The notes under the pieces were generated by a model, which saw nothing but the letters and a program-made list of their open reading frames with translations, was not told the origin of the DNA and made no database searches. The position numbers and the translations under genes are program-made. Of a stretch of 64,000 bases of DNA, positions 56,220 to 64,000 are shown one piece after another. The number at the start of each line of letters is the position of its first letter. Position 1 is the first letter of the stretch. Origin of the DNA: Burkholderiaceae bacterium (GTDB lineage Bacteria; Pseudomonadota; Gammaproteobacteria; Burkholderiales; Burkholderiaceae_A); NCBI GenBank assembly GCA_018882785.1, contig VERI01000002.1:62001-126000 (forward strand), in the 5' to 3' direction.

Positions 56220-57378
56220 GGGCCCCGAAACCGAATACCACTTGAAACTGCACGATATGTTTCGCCACACCAGGAAAGACATCATCTGCGGCCACACCAG
56301 AGGCCCGCTGACGACTGACTTGCAACCGATAGGTCTGACGATGGCTCGGCTTGTAGGCGACCATGAGGGCATCCTCACGAAGCCGCGCTGCACCGAATTC
56401 GAGCGCGTCCACACCATCTTCATGGTGTAACTCTGGCCGATTCACGCTCAGCCAGTCCGTCCGGGCACCGATCTCCCAGGCCGGAATGAACCGCCAGACC
56501 ACAGCAAGTGTGGATCCCGCATGGCGTCGAGATCCGGACTCAGGATGAATACCACTGACCTGCGCGTGCTCCCCAATCAGCCTGAGCTGCTTGCGCTTCA
56601 CATCTCCATTGGGTGACCACTTATAAACAAAATCCGACATCCACATATGCTTGCCATTGAATTCGGCCCCGTGGGCGTGCTCATCCCCGCGCGCCTCCTC
56701 GTGATGATGTGCCGGAGAACGCCGGCGATTGTTGAGGTAGGAGAGGCCAAACTGCCAGCTATTGCTTACATTCAGATCGCCTCCCGTTTTCAGCGAAACA
56801 ACGCCTGCACCGGGGCGCTGCGCTGTCTCAGAATTTTGTATCAGCTGTCTCCCCGAGAACGCCTCCGCCCCAATACGCAGATAAAAGGGCGTAGGTGCCG
56901 TCCAGTTCAGACGTACCCCATCGTCAAACCAATGGCCTCCGAAAAATCCTCGGTACAGCAATGGCCGCTCTGAAAAATCATCCGTATGGGGATGTTGTTC
57001 GTTGAGATACCCGATCTGTGATGCAAAGCGTCCTGCCATTGCTGATAAGCCGACCGGAAGGGTTCGCGTGCGCAAGGAAAACTTCTCGACATGGTGTTCA
57101 AGTCGACCGTGGACCGTGTGACCCGCGAAAATCGCCTCCACTGCAAATGGGGCGCCTAACGGGCCTCGAATCAGAAGATCGCTGTGGCCGACCTGAAGGC
57201 CTTGGCTACGGGCGCCCATCGCCATATCCCGAGCGCTGGCCGCCACATCCAGCACAGCGCCCACCTCCCATGGCCCGGCGTCTGATGCCCAGCCAGATTT
57301 GCCGATCCACAATTCTGCGCACACCAGGGCAGCAGCGGCGAGCAGCAACCGGATTCGCGGTGGCGTGACAACTGACAC
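56200..57378 (-). CDS. Outer-membrane barrel-like protein linked to zinc uptake
   Basis: 392 residues from GTG 57378 (AGGAGG five bases upstream). A signal peptide is present (LLLAAAALVCAELWIGKSGWAS). Alternating aromatic/polar strands typical of beta-barrels fill residues 40-392, ending in a final aromatic residue (AHGAHSY). A surface-loop candidate is rich in His/Glu (AHHHEEARGDEHAHG), and other His runs occur (EQHPHTDDF, PELHHEDG). No plug domain or TonB box is obvious, so it is not a classical TonB-dependent receptor. Being the first gene behind a Zur-type operator, it is most likely a zinc-related porin. Confidence 0.8.
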   Translation of the reverse strand: MSVVTPPRIRLLLAAAALVCAELWIGKSGWASDAGPWEVGAVLDVAASARDMAMGARSQGLQVGHSDLLIRGPLGAPFAVEAIFAGHTVHGRLEHHVEKFSLRTRTLPVGLSAMAGRFASQIGYLNEQHPHTDDFSERPLLYRGFFGGHWFDDGVRLNWTAPTPFYLRIGAEAFSGRQLIQNSETAQRPGAGVVSLKTGGDLNVSNSWQFGLSYLNNRRRSPAHHHEEARGDEHAHGAEFNGKHMWMSDFVYKWSPNGDVKRKQLRLIGEHAQVSGIHPESGSRRHAGSTLAVVWRFIPAWEIGARTDWLSVNRPELHHEDGVDALEFGAARLREDALMVAYKPSHRQTYRLQVSRQRASGVAADDVFPGVAKHIVQFQVVFGFGAHGAHSY

Positions 57379-57442
57379 GGGTACCTCCTGCTGGGCGTGG
57401 GGAGAGGATGTTGGCACCGAGTCTAGCCCAGGCCTATGTTTA

Positions 57443-57466
57443 TTGCAAATGAATTTGCAATTGCAA
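57443..57466. promoter_or_regulatory. Probable Zur operator between the zinc operon and zur
   Basis: TTGCAAAT-GA-ATTTGCAA (57443-57460) is an exact inverted repeat. TTGCAATTGCAA (57455-57466) is a second palindrome sharing its right half. The site lies between two divergent starts, 30 bases before the zur ATG and 64 before the barrel GTG. The location suggests autoregulation by the Fur-family repressor next to it. Confidence 0.75.
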
Positions 57467-57496
57467 CTGAAGAGGACCTCTGGGTAAGATGGGCAT

Positions 57497-57880
57497 ATGC
57501 AACGCGCCACAAAACAACGCCAGGCAATTGCCCAGGCCATCGGCCAGGCTGCGCGGCCCCTGCTGCCGCAAGAAATCCTTACCGATGCCCAGGCCGCCGT
57601 GCCCCATCTAAACCTGGCGACGGTCTATCGCAACCTGAATCTGCTGGTTGAGGAAAAACGCGTGACCCCAGTCCATATCCCGGGGCAGGCGACCCGCTTT
57701 GAAATATCAGGACATCACCATCATCACTTTCATTGCAAAGCGTGTGATCGCGTATTCGATATTCATGCATGCTCGAATGCAATTTCCAAACTCGCCCCAA
57801 AAGACTTTCAGGTGGAAGACCACGAGGTCATTCTCTATGGACGCTGCCCGAGCTGCACCCCCAGCAGCCATCGGACCTAG
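57497..57880 (+). CDS. zur: Fur-family repressor, probably Zur
   Basis: 127 residues. The winged-helix segment LNLATVYRNLNLLVEEKRV is the Fur DNA-recognition region. Metal sites: HHHHHFHCKACDRVFDIHAC (Cys pair and His cluster) and CPSC near the C-terminus. The position next to the ZnuA/B-like genes and the shared operator favours zinc rather than iron as the co-repressor. The order of genes is repressor divergent from the barrel-znuA-znuB operon. No clear Shine-Dalgarno beyond AAGATGGG. Confidence 0.85.
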   Translation: MQRATKQRQAIAQAIGQAARPLLPQEILTDAQAAVPHLNLATVYRNLNLLVEEKRVTPVHIPGQATRFEISGHHHHHFHCKACDRVFDIHACSNAISKLAPKDFQVEDHEVILYGRCPSCTPSSHRT

Positions 57881-57954
57881 CCGGCGAGGCCCAACACGCC
57901 CATCGCCTGGTCACTTCTTGATGGTTCTAATTCATCTTTTCTAGGAGTATTTTC

Positions 57955-58473
57955 ATGACATCAGACCGCCGAACCGCACACCGCCGTAGTGTTTTTCATA
58001 TCGCGTTGGCCCTGCTCATTACGTCCACGCTCACCCTCCATGATGCCCGCGCACACGAGCGGGAATATCGGAAAGGATCCCTTGAGATTGAGCATGTCTA
58101 TGCGACTGCAACGGCTCCCGGACAGCCCAACGGCGCCGTCTTTATCAAAAGACTAAAAAACTCGGGCAACGCCTCGGATCGACTCGTGGGCGGTAAATCC
58201 AATGCGGCAAAATCCGTGGAAGTTCACCAGATGGTGATGGACCAAAACGTCATGAAGATGCGGGAGATTCCCGGCATTGAACTTCCTGCAAGAGGACGCA
58301 TCTCCATGGACCGGGGCAGCCGAGATGGCTACCACCTGATGCTGATGAACCTCACCCGGCCCCTGGTCGAGGGCGAGCGATTCAATATGACCTTGGTGTT
58401 TCAGCAGGCCGGTGAACTCGAAGTTGAGGTCGAGGTGCTCAAGCCACGCGGCGCGCACGGCCACCGACACTAA
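57955..58473 (+). CDS. PCu(A)C-type periplasmic copper chaperone
   Basis: 172 residues. A signal peptide runs to about residue 33 (IALALLITSTLTLHDARAHE). The copper-site spacing is VEVHQMVMDQNVMKMREI followed by a His/Met pair in GYHLMLMNLTRPL, as in the family H-x10-M-x21-H-x-M motif. The C-terminal HGHRH adds histidines. Such proteins deliver copper to cytochrome oxidase; a zinc/copper overlap is possible given the Zur neighbour. ATG 57955 has AGGAG nine bases upstream. It follows zur by 74 bases and faces exbD. Confidence 0.88.
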   Translation: MTSDRRTAHRRSVFHIALALLITSTLTLHDARAHEREYRKGSLEIEHVYATATAPGQPNGAVFIKRLKNSGNASDRLVGGKSNAAKSVEVHQMVMDQNVMKMREIPGIELPARGRISMDRGSRDGYHLMLMNLTRPLVEGERFNMTLVFQQAGELEVEVEVLKPRGAHGHRH

Positions 58474-58496
58474 GTTCGTCAAGGGCCCGGGGCGGC

Positions 58497-58922
58497 CTAA
58501 CGGGACTTAACCGGAAGATCGGTGACAAAGGCCAACTGGCTCAAGCCGAGCTGATTGGCCATTGCCATTACCTCCACGACGGCCTCATAGCGGGTATCGC
58601 GCTCAGCCCGAAGGTGAACCGGAGTCTGCCGGGATCGGGCCGCCGCCTGCTCCAGCGTGGTTCGCAGAGCATCTCGGGTAATCGGTTTGCGATCCAGAAA
58701 GAACTCACCTTTAGCGGTGATACTGATGTTCAGCGTGTCCTTGGGCGAGGACACCGTAGGCGAATCAGACTTTGGTAAATCCAGGTCAATCGCCCGGGTC
58801 ATCAAAGGCGCGGTGATGATAAAAATCACCAGAAGCACCAACATGACATCGACCAATGGCGTCGTATTGATTTCTGACAGTGGCTGTCCGCCACCCGACG
58901 ATTCAAAGTTTCCCATGCCCAT
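58497..58922 (-). CDS. exbD: Biopolymer transport protein ExbD
   Basis: 141 residues. One transmembrane segment LVDVMLVLLVIFIITAPLM carries the essential proton-pathway Asp. INTTPLVDVML is the ExbD/TolR signature. The periplasmic domain follows. With ExbB it energises TonB by the proton motive force. It ends the FAH-tonB-exbB-exbD run and starts 15 bases after exbB. Confidence 0.94.
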   Translation of the reverse strand: MGMGNFESSGGGQPLSEINTTPLVDVMLVLLVIFIITAPLMTRAIDLDLPKSDSPTVSSPKDTLNISITAKGEFFLDRKPITRDALRTTLEQAAARSRQTPVHLRAERDTRYEAVVEVMAMANQLGLSQLAFVTDLPVKSR

Positions 58923-58937
58923 TGGTGCCGCCCCCTT

Positions 58938-59618
58938 TTAATCTGTGCGATTCACCAACAAGGCCCGCAGATCATTGGCGAAGGCATCCAGCTCTGCAAG
59001 AACAATCCGATTGCTCCGTGTCAGAGCGTTATAGGCGAGCACTGCCGGGATAGCCACGAACAGACCGAAGGCCGTCATGATCAGCGCCTCCCCGACCGGA
59101 CCCGCAACCTGCTCGATCATGATCTGGCCACTACCGGAAATGCTGATTAAAGCCTGATAGATACTCCAAACCGTTCCGAAAAGCCCCACAAACGGCGACG
59201 TCGCTCCTATCGATGCGAGCATCACCAGGCCCGACTCGAGCCGGGCAGTTGCTGCATGTAAGGCCGAACGCAGATGCCGTGTGACCCGGTCTTCCCATCC
59301 CGAGGCCCCATCCAGTGTCGCAGTCTTTGCATGTTGTTGTAGCTCAATCGCCGCAGTCACCATCGGAGACATCACAGGAAGAACTTCAAGGGATTGCAGC
59401 TGCCGACCGCCTTCCTCAAGTGAAGGGGACTGCCAGAAGTCCGCCGCATGTCCGGCGATCTGCTGACGAAGTCGGTGCGCAGCACGGCCCTTTGCAATGA
59501 TCAGAGTCCAAGAAATTACTGACATCACGAGCAACACCGCTGCCGTCAGCCAGATTACGAGATCCGCATTCGACAGCATATGGGCAAGACCGAGCGTTGG
59601 AGCAGAAGATGGATTCAT
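58938..59618 (-). CDS. exbB: Biopolymer transport protein ExbB (MotA/TolQ/ExbB family)
   Basis: 226 residues from ATG 59618. Three transmembrane segments: LVIWLTAAVLLVMSVISWTL near the N-terminus, and LVMLASIGATSPFVGLFGTVW and GEALIMTAFGLFVAIPAVLA later. The ExbB/TolQ signature GLFGTVWSIY is present. The tail ends in NDLRALLVNRTD. Starts at 59660 and 59579 are also possible; 59618 lies just past the tonB stop. Confidence 0.93.
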   Translation of the reverse strand: MNPSSAPTLGLAHMLSNADLVIWLTAAVLLVMSVISWTLIIAKGRAAHRLRQQIAGHAADFWQSPSLEEGGRQLQSLEVLPVMSPMVTAAIELQQHAKTATLDGASGWEDRVTRHLRSALHAATARLESGLVMLASIGATSPFVGLFGTVWSIYQALISISGSGQIMIEQVAGPVGEALIMTAFGLFVAIPAVLAYNALTRSNRIVLAELDAFANDLRALLVNRTD

Positions 59619-59632
59619 TTGATGTGCAGCCG

Positions 59633-60265
59633 TCAGTTTAGACGGAATTCCCAGCGCCATTCATACCAGGCCGATACCGGCCGACCGCCGCGCATGGCGG
59701 GCATAAAACGCCATTCGCGCACCGCATCGATCGCTGCACGATCCAATCGGGTCGACCCACTGGTCTGTGCAAGCTGGATTTCCGAAGCACGGCCATCCGG
59801 AGTGATCAGAACCCGCAACACTACCACGCCCTGTTCACCAAGGCGGCGCGCCTGAATCGGGTAATCGGGAATCCGATTCCCCCGGGCACTCGCATCAACG
59901 GTGGGCTGGCGATCTTCCTGGCTGACCGCCCGCTGATCCCCCGGCGCATCTGGCCGGGCCTGAATATCTGCGGCAGCCGATGAAGGAGATCCCACGGCCG
60001 AGGGCGCAGGCTGCACAACATCGGTTGAACGTTGCAGCATCGACGGGGGCGGTGGCCGTTGCGGCGGCACTGTCGGCTGCGCTACCAAATGAGCGGGCGG
60101 CGATAGACGAGACTGCGCGCGGACTGAGTCGGCTGACGAGGACTGCAATTGAATCTGAATTGGTTTGGGCCGCGGCGCCGACTCCATGGGATACCTGGCC
60201 CAGATCAAGCCAATCACAATGCCAATGCCATGGACCAGACTGGCCCAGAGCGCGGCTCTACGCAT
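59633..60265 (-). CDS. tonB: TonB energy-transducing protein
   Basis: 210 residues. An N-terminal membrane anchor (ALWASLVHGIGIVIGLIWA) is followed by a Pro/Ser/Gln-rich periplasmic spacer of about 90 residues. The C-terminal TonB domain begins NRIPDYPIQARRLGEQGVVV and ends WRWEFRLN, with TSGSTRLDRAAIDAVREWRF in between. It transfers energy to outer-membrane receptors. The ATG overlaps the preceding FAH stop (TAATG). It is shorter than E. coli TonB (239 residues) but typical of Betaproteobacteria. Confidence 0.94.
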   Translation of the reverse strand: MRRAALWASLVHGIGIVIGLIWARYPMESAPRPKPIQIQLQSSSADSVRAQSRLSPPAHLVAQPTVPPQRPPPPSMLQRSTDVVQPAPSAVGSPSSAAADIQARPDAPGDQRAVSQEDRQPTVDASARGNRIPDYPIQARRLGEQGVVVLRVLITPDGRASEIQLAQTSGSTRLDRAAIDAVREWRFMPAMRGGRPVSAWYEWRWEFRLN

Positions 60266-60957
60266 TACACCACGCGAAGAGAAAACCCCGCCAACTGAGC
60301 GGCGGTAACCCGAATGACATCACCGCGAACAACCGGACCCACGCCTGCGGGCGTACCCGTAAAAATCAGGTCCCCAGGATGTAACTCCCAGGCACGGGAT
60401 AAATGGGCGATGACCTCAGCGACATTCCAGATCATCTGAGACAGATCCCCCCGCTGACGTGCCACCCCATTGATATCCAACTGGATCGATCCCGATGACA
60501 GCTCCCCCACCGACTCGATCGGCGTTATGGGGCCCATCGGAGCGCTGAAATCAAAGCCTTTGCCGATACACCACGGCTTGGATTCCTTTTTCATCACCGA
60601 CTGGAGATCTCGTCTTGTCATATCCAGGCCCATCGCATAACCCCAGATGAAGCGGCGGGCGTCATTGACGGCGATATCCCTGCCCCGCTGGCCGATCGCG
60701 ACCACCAGCTCAAGTTCATGATGGAGATCCTGAGTGAGGCTTGGGTAAGGCCAGTCAGCAGTCTGATCCTCGGCCACATTAAAGATCGCGTCGGCGGGCT
60801 TCAGAAAGAAAAAAGGCGGCTCACGGCCAGATGCGCCCATCTCCTTGGCGTGATCCGCATAGTTGCGGCCTACACAATAAATGCGATGCACGGAAAACCG
60901 TTCTGCGACCCCTCGGATCGCGGCCCGGACCGGTTCAATTGTTGGAAGCGGCTGCAT
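60265..60957 (-). CDS. Fumarylacetoacetate hydrolase family protein
   Basis: 230 residues. The FAH metal site is EL-E in HHELELVVAIG, with the later Asp (MGLDMTRRDLQ) and catalytic core (GKGFDFSAPMGP, FTGTPAGVGP). The N-terminal VGRNYADHAKEMG is standard for the acylpyruvase/FAHD1 branch. Substrates may be acylpyruvates or other beta-diketones; not determinable here. It is coupled to tonB by TAATG, which is an odd partner for a metabolic enzyme. dnaB ends three bases upstream of its start. Confidence 0.92.
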   Translation of the reverse strand: MQPLPTIEPVRAAIRGVAERFSVHRIYCVGRNYADHAKEMGASGREPPFFFLKPADAIFNVAEDQTADWPYPSLTQDLHHELELVVAIGQRGRDIAVNDARRFIWGYAMGLDMTRRDLQSVMKKESKPWCIGKGFDFSAPMGPITPIESVGELSSGSIQLDINGVARQRGDLSQMIWNVAEVIAHLSRAWELHPGDLIFTGTPAGVGPVVRGDVIRVTAAQLAGFSLRVV

Positions 60958-60960
60958 GAG

Positions 60961-62358
60961 TTAATACTCCGATGAAAAACCGGTGGGCGCTGGCGCCGCA
61001 AAATTCTCAAATTTTGTGAACTGCCCAAGGAACGTCAAACGAACCGTGCCGATCGGGCCGTTTCGCTGCTTGGCAATGATGATCTCAGCCACACCTTTAT
61101 CCGGGGTATCGGGCCGGTAGACCTCGTCGCGGTAGATAAACAAAATCAGATCGGCATCCTGCTCGATTGCGCCGGATTCACGAAGATCACTCATCACAGG
61201 ACGCTTGTCGGTACGCTGCTCGACCGTCCGGTTTAACTGCGATAAGGCAAGCACTGGACAGCCAAGCTCCTTGGCCAGCCCCTTCAATGAGCGTGTGATC
61301 TCAGAGATCTCTGTCGTGCGATTCTCACCGGAACTTGAGGCGCTCATGAGTTGCAGATAGTCCACCACAATCAGGCCCAGCTTGCCGTACTGACGCGACA
61401 ACCGTCTGGCGCGGGAACGCAGCTCTAACGGATTCAAGGCTGGCGTTTCATCAATATGGATACTGGCCTCTTTGGTCTGGGTCATCGCCTGCGTCAGACG
61501 GCCCCAGTCGTCTTCGGTCAGGCGGCCCGTCCGCACACGCTGGGCATCAAGCCGGCCGACCGAGCACAGCACCCGCATGGCCAGTTGCTCGGCACCCATC
61601 TCCATACTAAAAATCGCCACAGGAAGACGCTCAGCAATGGCGACGAATTCCGCAATGTTAAGCGCCAGCGATGTCTTTCCCATGCTGGGACGTCCGGCAA
61701 TAATCATCAGATCGCCGGGATGCATGCCCGCGGTCTTCTGGTCCAGATCAAAAAAGCCAGAGGGCACGCCCGTAACGTCAGAGGGATTGGGATTTTTATA
61801 AAGATCATCGACCCGATCCACCACTCTGGCCAGGACATCGTGGAAATTCTGAAAACCGGCCGAACGACGTGCACCCTGCTCGCCAATCTGAAAGATCTGG
61901 CTCTCGGCCTCATCGAGAATCTGACGGGTTTCTCTGCCGGCAGGGTTTAACGCCTGAGACGCAATCTGATCACTGACAGAGACCAGAAAACGGAGAATGG
62001 CCCGATCCCGAACGATCTCTGCATAACGGACAATATTTGCAGCAGACGGCGTCTCGTGGGCCAGGGTGTTGAGATAGGCGAGCCCGCCCACCTCGTCAGC
62101 GCGGCCCAGGCCCTGCAGGGCCTCAAAGGTGGTCACGACATCGGCAGGCCTTCCAGCGTCGATAAGTTTCGCTACCACCTCGAAAATAATTCGATGATCT
62201 GCCCGATAAAAATCATCGGCACGGACCACGTCGCCAATCCGATCCCATGCGGCGTTATCAAGCAAAAGGCCTCCGAGAACGGAGGCCTCTGCTTCCACGG
62301 AGTGGGGCGGCACGCGAAGCGCGAGCGTCTGGGGATCCGCCGGCTTATTCACGGGCAC
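60961..62358 (-). CDS. dnaB: Replicative DNA helicase
   Basis: 465 residues. The N-terminal DnaB domain has VPPHSVEAEASVLGGLLLDN. The RecA-like C-terminal domain has Walker A IIAGRPSMGKTSLALN, Walker B LIVVDYLQLM and the arginine-finger region SQLNRTVEQRTDKRPVMSDL. It unwinds DNA at the replication fork and is loaded at the origin. The start follows rplI by 65 bases. It belongs to the rpsF-priB-rpsR-rplI-dnaB cluster. No intein is seen. Confidence 0.97.
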   Translation of the reverse strand: MPVNKPADPQTLALRVPPHSVEAEASVLGGLLLDNAAWDRIGDVVRADDFYRADHRIIFEVVAKLIDAGRPADVVTTFEALQGLGRADEVGGLAYLNTLAHETPSAANIVRYAEIVRDRAILRFLVSVSDQIASQALNPAGRETRQILDEAESQIFQIGEQGARRSAGFQNFHDVLARVVDRVDDLYKNPNPSDVTGVPSGFFDLDQKTAGMHPGDLMIIAGRPSMGKTSLALNIAEFVAIAERLPVAIFSMEMGAEQLAMRVLCSVGRLDAQRVRTGRLTEDDWGRLTQAMTQTKEASIHIDETPALNPLELRSRARRLSRQYGKLGLIVVDYLQLMSASSSGENRTTEISEITRSLKGLAKELGCPVLALSQLNRTVEQRTDKRPVMSDLRESGAIEQDADLILFIYRDEVYRPDTPDKGVAEIIIAKQRNGPIGTVRLTFLGQFTKFENFAAPAPTGFSSEY

Positions 62359-62423
62359 CGCACCTGACGCTCAACAGCCGTGGCATTGCAACTCCCCTTC
62401 AGACAATAGACGCGGATCGACGT

Positions 62424-62876
62424 CTAGGCGGCCTCGCCGATCACCCGAATCGTGATGTCGACCACGACATCGGTATGCGGTGCCACCTGGATCGCATGCT
62501 CTCCCACAGTCTTCAGCGGGCCATTGGGCATACGTACACATGCCTTCGCTACAGGAAGGCCCTTGGCCTTGAGCGCCTCGGCAACGTCAAAATTGGTCAC
62601 CGAACCAAATAGTCGGCCATCCACCCCGGCCTTCTGAGTGATGTCCAGCACCAGGCCCGAGAGCTTTCCGCCGAGGGTCTGGGCCTGGGCCAATTTTTCC
62701 GCCTGAATTTTCTCAAGCTCAGCACGGCGGGCCTCGAACTCTGCGATTGCAGTCTCTGTTGCACGGCGGGCCATACCCTGGGGAATAAGAAAGTTACGTG
62801 CGAACCCGTCTTTCACTCGAACCACATCGCCGAGTGTTCCCAGGTTGACAACTTTTTCTAAAAGAATGACTTGCAT
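62424..62876 (-). CDS. rplI: Ribosomal protein bL9
   Basis: 150 residues. The N-terminal RNA-binding domain is [21 protein letters not shown] plus [16 protein letters not shown] long connecting helix follows ([19 protein letters not shown]) and a C-terminal globular domain with GRLFGSVTN. It is part of the large-subunit L1 stalk base. It starts 28 bases after rpsR. Confidence 0.98.
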   Translation of the reverse strand: MQVILLEKVVNLGTLGDVVRVKDGFARNFLIPQGMARRATETAIAEFEARRAELEKIQAEKLAQAQTLGGKLSGLVLDITQKAGVDGRLFGSVTNFDVAEALKAKGLPVAKACVRMPNGPLKTVGEHAIQVAPHTDVVVDITIRVIGEAA

Positions 62877-62904
62877 GTTGTATTCCTCGGTCCGTTACGG
62901 CCCA

Positions 62905-63180
62905 TTAATGGTTATCAGTAAACGCCAGCAGTGCCAGGAAGCGCGCACGCTTAATGGCCGTGGTGAGCTGGCGCTGGTAGCGGGCGTTGGTGCCCGTAAT
63001 CCGTGCCGGAATGATCTTGCCCGTCTCGGTCACAAAATCGCGCAGCGTATCGATGTCTTTGTAGTCGATCTGCTCCACACCCTCTGCAGTAAAACGGCAT
63101 ACACGCTTACGCTTAAAGAGCGCCGACTGGGCGGGACGGCGGGGCCGTTTGTTTTTGTCAAATTTCTTGTTAAACGCCAT
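62905..63180 (-). CDS. rpsR: Ribosomal protein bS18
   Basis: 91 residues. Basic N-terminal [21 protein letters not shown], then [20 protein letters not shown] and [21 protein letters not shown]. It binds 16S rRNA with S6. ATG 63180 (TTGGAG upstream) lies inside the last 11 bases of priB; the longer frame to 63198 is not needed. No zinc Cys motif, so it is the C-minus form. Confidence 0.98.
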   Translation of the reverse strand: MAFNKKFDKNKRPRRPAQSALFKRKRVCRFTAEGVEQIDYKDIDTLRDFVTETGKIIPARITGTNARYQRQLTTAIKRARFLALLAFTDNH

Positions 63181-63499
63181 GTTCAAACTCCAATTCAAAA
63201 TCTGTTAAATGAATGACCAACTGTCTGCTGTGCTGTCGGGCCTGGGCCAGAAATCCGCTGAGGTGTATCCGAGCCCCGACTGCGAGGCCTTCAACACGCT
63301 CGGCCACCTGCCCCACTGCCTTTCCCTTCGCCTCGAACTGCACCTGCCGATCGATCGCTGCCTCGTTTACCTCACCGCTGTAAGCCAGCATCACTTCCAA
63401 CACTGGTACGCCTGCAGGGGTAAAACGCTTCGCCTTTTTTTCGATCAGGGTGGCGGTCAGACGGACCTGGTTGGTGCCGGCCGACGCGGGGCCGGCCAT
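63170..63499 (-). CDS. priB: Primosomal replication protein PriB
   Basis: 109 residues, an OB-fold single-stranded DNA-binding protein of the replication restart primosome. Strands: [72 protein letters not shown]. The ATG 63499 shares a base with the rpsF stop (TGATG). Position between rpsF and rpsR is that in Beta- and Gammaproteobacteria. Confidence 0.95.
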   Translation of the reverse strand: MAGPASAGTNQVRLTATLIEKKAKRFTPAGVPVLEVMLAYSGEVNEAAIDRQVQFEAKGKAVGQVAERVEGLAVGARIHLSGFLAQARQHSRQLVIHLTDFELEFEHGV

Positions 63500-63867
63500 C
63501 AGGCAGCTGCAGGCATCTCGGCGGCGGCCTTGCGGGCCTCCTCACGCTGGATCACTTTGATCATGGGCGAGGGTCCCGTCTCTGCTTTCTTCATGGAAAC
63601 CACCAGATGACGCAGCACTGCATCGTTGAATCGGAAGGCATGGTCCAGCTCGTCCATTTCAGACTGACCACACTCAATATTCATGAGCACGTAGTGGGCC
63701 TTGGCCACTTTCTCGATGGGATAGGACAGCTGACGGCGGCCCCAGTCTTCAGTTCGATGGATTTTGCCGCCCTTGGCGGTCACGATGCTGCTGTAGCGCT
63801 CGACCATGGCAGGCACCTGCTCGCTCTGATCGGGATGGACAATAAAAACGATCTCGTAATGACGCAC
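63499..63867 (-). CDS. rpsF: Ribosomal protein bS6
   Basis: 122 residues. [20 protein letters not shown] starts the protein; [20 protein letters not shown] and DAVLRHLVV are typical. The tail is Ala/Glu-rich and lacks the poly-glutamate of E. coli. The start is GTG 63867 with AAGGAG seven bases upstream. It is first of the rpsF-priB-rpsR-rplI-dnaB run. Confidence 0.97.
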   Translation of the reverse strand: MRHYEIVFIVHPDQSEQVPAMVERYSSIVTAKGGKIHRTEDWGRRQLSYPIEKVAKAHYVLMNIECGQSEMDELDHAFRFNDAVLRHLVVSMKKAETGPSPMIKVIQREEARKAAAEMPAAA

Positions 63868-63925
63868 GATTTCTCCTTCTGGTTAAAGCCACCGCCTGAT
63901 AACGGCCAGCGCTCGCTGGCAAGGT
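63868..63925 (-). promoter_or_regulatory. Hairpin in the rpsF leader, possible S6-S18 autoregulatory site
   Basis: On the minus strand GCCAGC and GCTGGC (63920-63905) form a six-pair stem with loop GAGC, followed by CCGTTATCAGGCGG and then AAGGAG before the GTG start. S6-S18 leaders in other bacteria carry a stem with a conserved CCG; here CCG follows the stem. No full match to that motif is claimed. Confidence 0.4.
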
Positions 63926-64000
63926 CCTCTTTCTCAGACCCAAGGCGTGTGGCAAGGGAGTCAAAACTCTAGCAGAAACAAAGACTTAGCGCAAATGCAG

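Noticed and set aside
55308..56423. Longer start for the ZnuA-like protein at 56423
   Set aside because: The extra 68 residues have no signal peptide and lie in the coding sequence of the barrel gene; ATG 56219 begins a proper signal peptide.
1..64000. tRNA, rRNA, insertion sequence, prophage or restriction-modification islands
   Set aside because: I looked for cloverleaf-like ends, transposase motifs, terminal inverted repeats and integrase motifs and saw none. Gene order and composition look continuous.

Overview
The window reads as a continuous, gene-dense stretch of a betaproteobacterial chromosome, most likely Burkholderiales. Supports are the xseB-ispA-dxs-folE2 operon divergent from a Rieske oxygenase, the rpsF-priB-rpsR-rplI-dnaB block, a DUF3579 gene beside argD-argF, and a moderately high G+C content with ATGA/TGATG gene couplings. 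I see about 65 protein genes. I found no tRNA or rRNA gene, no CRISPR array, no insertion sequence and no phage module. No gene-free gap exceeds 300 bases.

Layout, left to right. hrpA (cut by the left edge) and argA diverge from a palindromic -10 element. A BLUF photoreceptor gene follows, then a leftward run at 5296-9754 of six genes: a RodZ-like HTH membrane protein, a TPR protein, an exported L,D-transpeptidase, a possible CheW-like protein, a two-helix membrane protein and an unknown soluble protein. Next come dnaQ, an RND pump and its adaptor, rnhA and a methyltransferase, divergent from gloB-mltD. After a desaturase come an rRNA methyltransferase and purN, divergent from the ribF-ileS-lspA-coaBC-dut operon.

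28-41 kb holds two paralogous membrane/spermidine-synthase-like fusions in opposite orientation. They flank tal, a sulfide dehydrogenase pair (fccAB), clpS-clpA, a cold-shock gene and a tiny lysine-rich exported peptide. sodB and xseA follow. A 250-base AT-rich spacer with DnaA-box-like sites precedes lpxK-Trm112-kdsB and adk. 44-48 kb is arginine biosynthesis (argD, argF, argG) plus yajQ; argA is at the far left.

48-54 kb has the isoprenoid/folate operon and a Rieske oxygenase followed by a sulfurtransferase that may start at ATT. 54.5-61 kb is metal and TonB biology: an outer-membrane barrel, ZnuA-like and ZnuB-like proteins without an ATPase, Zur with its own operator, a PCuAC-type copper chaperone, and tonB-exbB-exbD behind a fumarylacetoacetase-family gene. 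The right end is dnaB, rplI, rpsR, priB and rpsF.

Most genes are ordinary housekeeping. The least explained parts are the 5.3-9.8 kb envelope/chemosensory-looking cluster, the lysine-rich 46-residue peptide, the ATPase-less zinc locus, and several compact regulatory structures (the symmetric hrpA/argA promoter, the hairpin over the purN start, the triple palindrome upstream of lpxK, and the dyad upstream of fccA). All functions are inferred by reading motifs; no database search was run.
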